A stretch of DNA of 64,000 bases, taken from NCBI GenBank assembly GCA_023143095.1, contig JAGLIF010000010.1, positions 1 to 64,000 of the forward strand, given 5' to 3'. Source of the stretch: Candidatus Altimarinota bacterium. GTDB taxonomy: Bacteria; Patescibacteriota; Gracilibacteria; UBA4473. The position numbers and the translations under genes are program-made. Each line of letters opens with the position of its first letter. Position 1 is the first letter of the stretch. The notes below the pieces were generated by a model, which was not told where the DNA came from, did not search any database, and worked only from the letters and a program-made list of their open reading frames with translations. Of this stretch, positions 15,779 to 27,700 are shown piece after piece.

Positions 15779-18700
15779 TTATTCCAATACTCCAGTCAAA
15801 CTCACCCAAGCTGTTCCATCACATCCTTGGAAATCTGAATCACTAACATTCCATTTAATCGTTCCTGCATTTGAAGCATCACAAGTTGCAGTTGTATCTC
15901 CCAATTTAACAGGTACAACAGCTCCTATCGCTGTATCTACATAAGATTTGGTAGCTGCATGACCAGTATTCACTGGTGATACAACCGTTGTAGTTCCTAT
16001 TACAGTCAAGTCATATAACCTAGAAGTACCATTAAGATTGGCATAATATCCAGTATTAGCTGAATCATAAAATATCGGAGCCCTTAGAGAAATGTTTGAC
16101 TGAAAAACATCCCCCGTACTGATAAAATCTTCTGCACTCCTGTAAATAGACTCATCATTACCAACATATAGTCCTTGATCAGCTCTTAAATATTTATTAA
16201 TATAAATGTTTTTATCTCCAAAAGATCTAATCCAAGAAGCATCTGTCATATACCATCCTCCACCATAACTTTGACTACGCCATCCTGTCGATCCACTTGT
16301 GCGTAACCATGAATCAGCAAGAAGACTATCTTTAATCCTTACATATCCACCATCAGTAGTCTGATCATTCTGAATACCATTACGAGCCATAAGTGTATTT
16401 GCGAAATATGCCGTACCACCAGAAACATGTAATCCATTAGGAATTGTAATATACGAACCACCACTATAAATAGTTGGATTATTTGGTGATAATTTTAAAT
16501 TCCCATTTACTTCCAACTTCTGTCCTGGACTAGTCGTTCCAATTCCTACATTACCGTCTGCATAATTTATCCCTCCAGTTACATCATCCCACTGTGAAGA
16601 TTCTGCTGCAAAACCCACCGTCGTATCTACATAAGACTTCGTCGCTGCATGACCTGCACTTACTGGTGCTGAAACCGTTGTAGTTCCTGTTACAGTCAAG
16701 TTTGTTAAATTAAGCGTGTTAAGTTTTGATGTAGACGCAGGATCGACATAATACGCCGTATTCTGTCCATCATACATAATATTCGGTCTAATATCATTCA
16801 AACGAGAAATACTGGCTGGATCAACATAGTAGCTTGTATTATTACGGTCAATCAGTTTATTTGCTTGGATATTACCTGCTACTTCTAACTTTTGTGCAGG
16901 TGTGCTATCTCCAATTCCGACATTACCACTACTATTTCTAAATACATCAATTACCGGCGTAGCAATATTTGTAATACCAGTCTCACTTGTTATCCAGTTA
17001 ATTGAATAACCAGTATCCCAACCTGTTATATTGGAATGCCCTGCCATAAGTTCAGTAACAGCGACCTTTGGATATGACCAAGTAGACCCTGTTGTACCCA
17101 ATAAAATAACATTTTTTGTTCCATCATGTGCAAGTCTTACGATATTAAATGGTGCAGAACCATTAATTTCTGCAAAATAATTAATCCACCCAGAAGAATA
17201 ATTATATCCGCCAACTACAACAGACCAACTTGTACCCCTTGTCGATCCGCCATAATTATATCCTTCAATCTTTACTTTCATCATAGTATTAGACCAACTT
17301 TTAGGAAGTGTTATTTTTAAAATGCCTGTTTGAGAACTTCCGCCAGATTTATGAATAACATTTCGATAATATGCAACCGATTCTCTATTTGTTAATGTCG
17401 CTCCAGCTACATCTAACTTCGCCCCTGGACTCGTCGTACCAATTCCAACCTTGCCATCTGCATAATTTATCCCTCCAGTTACATCATCCCACTGTGAAGA
17501 ACCTGCTCCTGCCACAGCTGTATCTACATAAGATTTCGTAGTCGCATGACCAGTATTTGTCGGAGTTCCAACTGTTGCGGGTTGTGCTACAGTCAAGCCT
17601 GATAAATTAGAAGTACTGGCAGGATTAACATAATATGCAGTATTATTTTCATCATACATAATCGGAGTTCTCAATGATCCATATGCCCAAACATTTTTAC
17701 TATTATCCATTCGAAGTCCCCAAGCAGCACTTGTGGTTAAAAAACCAATATTATTAGAACTATCTTGATATAAATAGTTCCTATCGGTTCCATTTGTACT
17801 AAATCTAATTCCTGACACGCTTGAATTTCCACTTCTTAATTTCATGTAACTGCTATCAATAGGATTAATATGCCAGTTGTTATGCGACCAATAGGTACCA
17901 TCATTATCATTATGACGAATCCAGTTAGATAAATAGATATCAGCAGCGTTTGTTATATTTTTTCCATTTAAATTTAAATTACTTGTTGCAATATGATTAC
18001 CAAGATTATCTGCTCCACCTGCCGTAATCGCTGTATCCACATAAGCCTTCGTAGTCGCATGACTTGTGCTTGTCGGCGTTGCAACCACTACTGGTTGTGA
18101 AAATGATCCTGTTCCTACTACTGTCAATTTAGACCCTGGATTGATCGTATTAATCCCAATATTACCCCTCCCAGTTATAATCATCTTATCAGAAGCAACT
18201 CCTCCGTTTGTAGTTTCAAAAATCAAGTTAGAAGCAGCTTCATCATTATCACCGTAATCAGTATCATTAACTGTCATCATTTTTATTCGTGCTTCATTAT
18301 CCAAGTTATTTGTATCCTGATCCTTAAACAATATTGCAACTCCAGCAGGAACAGCACCAAAATCGCCTCTATTCCCTTCTATTTTTAAGAAATCAGTCAC
18401 TCCAACAGCCAAACTCCCTTTATACATATGCAATCTAGTTCCTGGACTCGTCGTTCCAATGCCGACCTTCCCGTCTGCATAATTTATCCCACCAGTTACA
18501 TCATCCCACTGTGAAGAGACTGCTGCACCACTCACCACCGTATCCACATAAGATTTCGTAGTCGCATGATCAGTACTTGTCGGCGTTGCAACTGTTGCAG
18601 GTTGATTCACTGTCAAACCATATAAATTAGAAGTACCAGCAGGATTAACATAATAACCTGTATTATTTCTGTCATAAAAAATAGTAGCATCAACTCTATT

Positions 18701-21700
18701 TAATTTAGAAGTAGAAGCTGGATTAACATAGTAGCTTGTATTGCCCTTATCATAATAAATGTTTGCTCTCATATCATTTAAATATGATATAGAAGCAGGA
18801 TCAACATAGTATCCTGTACTATCACGATCAATCAGTTTACTTGCTTGAATACTGCCTGCTACTTCTAATTTTTGTGCAGGTGTTTCTGTTCCAATACCAA
18901 CATTTCCACCTGTAAATTCAAACTCATCACCATCCATTAAAAATGTTAAGCCCGGTGAAAAAGTTCCTCCCACAGCAGTACTTTCGTCTATAGCGAGATG
19001 AACATAGCCAGACTCATCAAGCCTAATATGAGATCCACCTGCCGTTGAAGTAATAATGTTGTCATCATTAACACCAGACTTGAAATTAAAATTACCAAAA
19101 CCATCGTGAATACTAATTATTGAATCGCCATTATCAAATTCAATCGCCGTCTCACTAGTTACTGCCAAATCCAATGGTGCCCCTGGTGTCGTTGTACCAA
19201 TACCTACTCTGCCACTTGCATAATTTATCCCACCAGAAACAGTATCCCACTGAGACAAAACTGACGCACCACTCATCGCTGTATCCACATAATCTTTCGT
19301 TGTCGCATGACTTGTACTTGTCGGCGTTGCAACCACTACTGGTTGTGTAAATGATCCACCTCCTGCTACTGTCAATTTAGACCCTGGACTAGTCGTACCA
19401 ATACCGACATTACCATCATGTTTTATTGTAAATTTTACCTCTGAACTAGTATTACTATTTATAATTGGTGCTCCACCTGATGCTTTCACTGCTATTTTAA
19501 AGTAACTTACATCTTTATCATCTGCTCCTATTGTCCAAAAATTATCATTGTTATCATCTGTAAACTCTATTTGAGGACTCTCGGCATTTGAAAGATTGTG
19601 TCTAATTTGAGTACTATTCCCTGCCGTTTTCTTTAATCTAATCGTGTTACCTATCACCTCCAACTTCGCACCTGGCGCTGTCGTCCCAATACCTACATTG
19701 CCGTTTGATCTTAATGTCATAACATCAACACCAGCACTATCCGCGTGAGTTGCCTGATCTCCTTTAAGAGCCAGTGTGAGGGCTGTACGCGGATAATGCG
19801 GAGCACCAGCCGCACCCCATGAAGAGACCTTGAAATCAACGCTGCCAGGATAGTATAAACCGCTCGCATGTTTTCGGATAAGACGAAGTAATACTTCGGG
19901 TGTTGTACTTTGATTATTGGCGCTAAGAATACGCAAACGCGCCGATGTATCCATCAAATCTGTACCATCAGAAGCACCAATCTGCATTAATGATAATGGA
20001 CTAGTCGTTCCAACGCCGACCTTCCCATCTGCATAATTTATCCCTCCAGTAACATTATCCCACTGAGACAAAACTGACGCTCCTCCCATCGCTGTATCTA
20101 CATAATCTTTTGTTGTCGCATGACCAGTATTTGTTGGCGTTGCAACCGTTACTTGTTGTGAAAATGACCCCCCTCCTGTTACTGTCAATTTAGACCCTGG
20201 ACTAGTTGTTCCAATTCCGACATTGCCATTCCCTTGAATAACCCCCTGATTCCAATTAAAGGTATTCCCTCGTAAACGAATAATATCACCTGAACCTGCT
20301 CCCAAATATGTAGTAGCAGAATAAAGATAAGTAGCTGGACTTGTACTTTGTACATAAAATGAATCCATTGTGGCAATTCTATCCTCTGCATCACGCCAAA
20401 AATACTCATCATCACCAACATATAATCCACTATCAGCTCTAACTGCCCCTACCACATGTAATTTCGCCCCAGGACTAGTCGTCCCGATGCCGACATTACC
20501 ACTACTTACTATTGCCATTCTTGTATTTCCATCTTGTCTAAATTCAATGGGTTCATCTGCATTATCTATTGTTTCAATAATTAATTTTGATTGACCCGCC
20601 GCATCTCCAGTAGATTCAAAACGAATATTAGCTCCATCAGTATTAGCACTCCATTTTATTCGTTTATTATTATCAAGACGAATATCTCCTCCAGCAACAT
20701 GTAATTTCGCCCCTGGAGTTATCGTACCGACACCTACATCTCCACCTGTTGTAATAAACATTCTTGTCTGATCTCCAGCGCGCAAAGCTAACCCTCTAGT
20801 TCCATCACCATTTGCTATATCCCCTATAAAAATATTGGACGCATCAGAACGCAATACAGATTGTCCTTCAACCGCAATACTTCCACCAACTACATCTAGT
20901 TTTACATCAATTCCGCTCGGATTCGATGTCCCAATTCCAACTTTCCCGTCATTTTTCACAAACACACCTTCATTTCCACCATCTCCACTTAGCCAATTTC
21001 CGTTTAATTTAATATTTTGTGTCGCAGTATGATTCCCAAGATTATCTGCTCCTCCTACCGTAATCGCTGTATCCACATAATCTTTTGTTGTCGCATGATT
21101 TGTATTTGTCGGAGTTGCAACTGTTGTAGGTTGGGTTACCGTTAACCCTCCATTGATTGTCACTGTATTTGCTGAAAAATCCCCTTTGATGAGAGGAGAA
21201 CTTGTACTGCTATTATCAATATACAGCTTATTTGATCCTGTTTCATTATATCCTGCCATATCTCCAATTGCCACATTTCCACTCCCTGTCGTATTTGAAC
21301 GAAGGGCACTATTACCAATCGCCACATTATTATTCCCTGTCGTATTTGAATAAAGTGTCTGATAACCACTCGCCACATTATTATTTCCTGCTGTATTCTT
21401 ATGAAGTGGTTGATAACCAGTAGCCACATTTCCACTCCCTGTCGCATTTAAATAAAGAGCATTGTGACCCGTTGCCACATTATACGCTCCTGTCGTATTT
21501 GAACGAAGAGCATTTATTCCCACCGCCGTATTTCCATTACTTGTTCCATCATCTGTTACTCCTGCACCAGAACCTAAAAATACACTTGTAGAATCCGATT
21601 TCCCATCCGTCAATTCATCTATTCCTACAGCTCCAACTTCTGTCGCAACCACCGTATCCACATAAGACTTTGTCGTAGCATGACTTGTATTTGTCGGTGT

Positions 21701-24700
21701 TCCAACTGTTGTAGGTTGCGTTACCGTTAACCCTCCATTGATTGTTACTGTATCTGACGAAAAATCCCCTTTGATAAGAGGAGAACTTGTACTGCTATTA
21801 TCAATATACAGCTTATTTGATCCTGTTTCATTATATCCTGCCTGATATCCAAGAAAAATATTTCCAGATTTATTATGAACAGTAGACATACCTCCTGCTT
21901 CAGTACCAATAATGGTATTATTGGATCCTCCTTGATTACCTCTGTTCGCTCTTCTCCCAATACCTATATTGTTATAACCAGTCGTATTCCTATAAAGTGA
22001 ACTGTAACCATTTGCCACATTATTATACCCTGTCGTATTATAATAAAGTGCCTGATAGTTATTTGCTGAATTATTATACCCTGTCGTATTATAATAAAGT
22101 GCCTCAAAACCACTTGCCATATTGGATGACCCTGTCGTATTCTTATGAAGTGCCTTATTACCTGTCGCAACATTATTATTCCCTGTCGTATTTGATCGAA
22201 GGGCTTCATAACCACTCGCCATATTGGATGACCCTGTCGTATTTAATCGAAGGGCATTATAACCACTCGCCACATTCGCATTCCCTCCCGTATTTGAAAC
22301 AAGGGCATTATAACCACTCGCCACATTATACATTCCTGTCGTATTTGAACGAAGGGCATTATTACCACTCGCCACATTATACGATCCTGTCGTATTTGAA
22401 TAAAGTGCCTGATAACCACTCGCCACATTATTACTTCCTGTTGTATTTGAATAAAGTGGTTGATAACCTGTTGCCACATTCGCACTCCCTGTCGTGTTTA
22501 AATAAAGAGCATTGTGACCAGTTGCCACATTATACGCTCCTGTCGTATTTGATCGAAGAGCATTTATTCCCACCGCTGTATTCCCATTAGCTGTCCCATC
22601 ATCTGTTATTCCTGCACCAGAACCTAAAAATACACTTGTAGCATCCGATTTTCCATCCGTTAAATCATCTATTCCTACTGCTCCAACTTCTGTCGCAACC
22701 ACCGTATCTACATAATCCTTCGTCGTCGCATGATTTGTATTCACTGGTGTTCCAATCACTACTGGTTGTGAAAATATTCCACCTCCAACTACTTCCAATT
22801 TCGCCCCTGGACTCGTCGTTCCAATTCCAATTTTGCCGTTACCTTTAATAGACATTGCCGCTGTACTACTATTAACATAAAAGTTAAGAAGATTATTGGG
22901 AGAAACATAATTACTATTAAAAAGTATCTTACCATATTGATTAACTGCATCATTGGCATCATTGAAAATAATACCTGCCTCCGTTTCAGCAGTGTTGCTA
23001 ATTTCAATGTTTTTTGAACTACCATAAATCTCCAAGCTTTCTGTTGGAGTCGTCGTCCCGATTCCAACCTTTCCAGCTGCATAATTTATTCCTCCAGTAA
23101 CATCATCCCACTGTGACAAAACTGACGCTCCTCCCATCGCTGTATCTACATAATCTTTCGTCGTCGCATGATTTGTATTTGTCGGAGTTGCAACCTCTAT
23201 GGGTTGTGAAAAAATTCCACCTCCAACAACATCCAACTTCGCATCAGGACTAGTCGTCCCGATACCGATATTGCCGTTTATGTCAACATATATACGACTT
23301 CCCCAATGATCAGTTCTATGTCTAGTAATATTTATCACATTGGGCGCACTTATTGGAGAAGGAGCATATACATCATGTGGATCATAATCATCATCATAAA
23401 TTAACTCAGTTGAACTATATGCAATTTGAAGATTCGCCGGCTTATCTGACTTATAATGGTAAACAAAACCACCCCCTCGAAGCATTACACAAAATCCTTT
23501 GTTATGCATACAATGAAACGCATTACCAAAAGTCTCCACATATGATTGTCGTAAATCCTCTATTCTCCAATTATACTGAGCACCTCCCCAACCACCATAG
23601 TTAGTGTCAATTTCCAAAGTCAGACCACCCAAATGATGTGAACTATCTTGTCCCTCCAATCCTGTTGGACCAGCTTCACTATAATTTCTGTAAATCTTAA
23701 GATTATTAACCTGATTTTGATCCCCAGCCTTGAAAACAACTGGATACCAAGTGTTGGAATCACCGTTAACAGTAAATGTTCCTCTATAACCTTCAGGCAT
23801 ATCACCCTCAAACGATGTTGCTTTCACAATCCCAACTACCTCCAACTTCGCGCTTGGCGTAGTCGTCCCGATGCCGACATTACCTGTACCATCTATCCTC
23901 ATTCTCTCATCAGCTGCCTCAACCCCTTCTGTATAAAAATTAATATAGCTTGTTGGATATGAATCATGACCAGTGACACCAATCCCTAATCCATGCGATC
24001 CTGAGACTATTCCAGCAAAATTAGCTTTCCTCAATCCTCCTGTTCCCGAATAAGTACCTGAATAAACTTCAACCGCAAGAGATCTCGAATTATAATTCTG
24101 AACTAAAAATCTAGTAACAGCATCTGTACCAGTTTGACTTGTATTTTTAATCCTCGCTGACAAATGACCATCAACATCACCCTTCATATCAAGAATTCCA
24201 TTTGGCGTCGTCGTCCCAATACCGACATTACCGTCTGCATAATTTATCCCTCCAGTAACATCATCCCACTGTGACAAAACTGACGCTCCACTCATCGCTG
24301 TATCCACATAATCTTTCGTAGTCGCATGATCAGTAGCTATTGGTGTTGCTACCACTACTGGTTGTGAAAAAATTCCACCCCCAACCACTTCCAACTTCGC
24401 ATCAGGACTAGTCGTCCCAATTCCGACATTCCCGTTTGGTTGAATTCTCATTCTTTCACCATAACTTGTTCCATCCCCAGTCAAAAAATACAAAATTCCT
24501 TCTTGATCTCCCGGACCAAAATTCGGTCCAATCTTAGCTCCAAATCTAGCAACATCTTTAAAAGCTTCTCCATTGTGAGCACGAAAAACAAATATACCAG
24601 CACTTTTACCAGCATTTAAAGCAGTTGGATTTTCCTTTGTTCCTCCAGCATTGTGAAAATAAGCATATGGATGTCCAGATGTTGTACCAGCATAATTTGT

Positions 24701-27700
24701 AACCCCAAAACCTGGATAGTTATTTGAAGAACTTTCTGTATTAATAATATTAAAATGAGTGCTTTCATCAACACCGACGACATCCAACTTATTTTCTGGT
24801 GCCGTCGTCCCGATACCGACATTGCCATAGCTTGTGGCAGCTAATACTGGTGCATCACTTATATCTACAACTTGATATTTGCGCCATTGGTCAGGATCTG
24901 GAGAAAATACTCGATCCCAGCAGGTTGTGCCTATCGCTTCAGTGGGAGCATTAGATCGTGCATCTGAAATTTGATCATCCACATCTCCAGTACAAATAGG
25001 AGTCTGAGCAGTATTTAAGATAACACCTTGATAGGAATATTTTTTTATACCATTTACTTGAAATGATGCCTCTGGACTCGTCGTCCCAATGCCGACATTG
25101 CCACCTCTTGTTATGGTTACTATTTCATCACCATCTAATGTTCCTGTATTTCCGTAGAAGTGTATTTTATTATTATCTTCGTTTCCTCTACCATCATATT
25201 GCATTGACATTGAATGACCTGTACCTTCTCCAAATATTAATCCTCCTTGGACAGAAGCACCTATATTCTGAATAAGTATATCACCTGAATCAACTGTTAA
25301 TTTCTCCCCTGGCGTCGTCGTCCCGATACCCACTTTACCATCTGCATAATTTATCCCACCAGAAACATTATCCCACTGTGATAAAATTGACGCTCCTCCC
25401 ATCGCTGTATCCACATAGTCTTTTGTCGTCGCATGATTTGTATTTATCGGAGTTGCAACCACTACTGGTTGTGAAAAAATTCCACCCCCAACAACATCCA
25501 ATTTCGCCCCAGGAGTAGTCGTCCCAATACCGACATTGCCAATTCCTGTAACAGTAAACTTCGGTATCCATGTACTTCCATTATTTTGACTATGTGAAAC
25601 TCCAAAAAGTACAGAATTGGTAGTGTTATCAACATCACTAATAACAATTGCTTCATTTACACTTCCTTGTTCATTTACCCACACAAATGCATTATCATGT
25701 TGAAAATCATACCCATACCCATCACCTGTTTGTTGTTTTATCATTCCCCAATTGTCACCAGAATAATCTCCTACAACAATATGACCATCTTCAACATGTA
25801 ACTTAGAAACAGGCGTCGTCGTTCCAATTCCAACTTTACCATCAGCATAATTTATCCCTCCAGTTATATCCTTCCACTGTGATAAAACTGACGCACCACT
25901 CATCGCTGTATCTACATAATCTTTCGTAGTCGCATGATTTGTATTTATCGGTGTTGCAACTGTTGTAGGTTGGGTTACCGTTAACCCTCCATTGATTGTT
26001 ACTGTATTTGCTGAAAAATCCCCTTTGATGAGTGGAGAACTTGTACTGCTATTATCAATATACAGCTTATTTGATCCTATTTCAGAGAATCCTGCCTGAT
26101 GTCCAATTGCCACATTACTATCCCCTGTCATATTATAAAAAAGAGACTGATGTCCATTCGCTACATTATACGATCCTGTCGTATTTGAATAAAGTGCCTG
26201 ATTACCACTCGCCACATTACTATTTCCTGTTGTATTATTCTTAAGTGGTTGATAACCAGTAGCCACATTCGCACCCCCTGTCGTGTTTAAATAAAGAGCA
26301 TTGTGACCAGTTGCCACATTATACGCTCCTGTCGTATTTGAACGAAGAGCATTTATTCCCACAGCTGTATTCCCATTACTTGTCCCATCATCTGTTATTC
26401 CTGAACCAGAACCTAAAAATACACTTGTCAAATCTGATTTCCCATCAGTTAAATCATCTATTCCTACGGATCCAACTTCTATCGCAATCACCGTATCCAC
26501 ATAATCCTTCGTCGTCGCATGATTTGTATTTATCGGTGTTGCAATTACTACAGGTTGTGAAAATGATCCACCTCCTGCTACTGTAAATTTAGACCCTGGA
26601 TTTGTCGTCCCGATGCCAACCTTTCCGTTAAACATAGAAATAATAGCATCATTGGTATCTTTATTTTTTGTCTGTCGACCTCTAATTATCAAAGGATCAT
26701 CATATTCTTCAAACCTTAACACTGCAGAACCTCCTACATAAGTAGTCAATAATCCTCCATCTGAATCAGGAAATCCGTCCCCATTATGATCTCCTGTATT
26801 ACTTCCAATTTGCAAACCACCATTATAAGTCCCTACATGTAATTTCGCCACAGGCGTCGTCGTCCCAATTCCGACATTGCCATTATTCCCTTGTATTACC
26901 ATCCGCACAGAGACAGATGCATCACCAGAACTCGTTCGTGTACCTAATACAATGTCATTTCCAGTACTCAAACCGTACCGTGGATGAATCACAAGATTCC
27001 CTGTTTTATTAAATGGATATGAACCGCCAGATCCTGTATGGAAAATGGCAGGAACCGAATTGTCGGAACCAAATGTAGTCATTGATCCTCCAAGCTCAAG
27101 AAAGCCCCTAATACGTGCATTCCCGTTATCCACTCTTAAATTACCACCTTCAATATGTAACAACTGTCCTGGTGTTGTCGTCCCAATCCCAACCTTCCCA
27201 TCTGCATAATTTATCCCACCTATAACATCTTCCCACTGCGACAAAACTGACGCACCATCCATCGCTGTATCCACATAATCTTTAGTGGTCGCATGATCAA
27301 TATTTAATGGTGTTCCAATTGCTACGGGTTGTGAAAAAATTCCACTACCAGCTACATGTAATTTTGCAGTTGGAGTAGTCGTTCCAATACCAACATCCCC
27401 AGCATAATAAACACTTCCGTCAGTCCAAAGTCTATATTTCGTAGTTGCATTTTCAGAAACTCCACTAGCATCAGATTGTAGTTCTATTGCAATATCATCT
27501 GCACCAAAATCAAAAACTCCATCATTATCACTATCTCCCTCTCCATCCATGCGTAATAATAAACCTATTTCTTCAGCGTAATTTCCAACTCTATCAACTG
27601 TAATATATCCTTGTTGTTCCCCAGAAGGATTTCCACCACTAATAAGTAATAAACCATTCACATCCAACTTCTCTTCAGGAGTAGTCGTCCCAATCCCCAC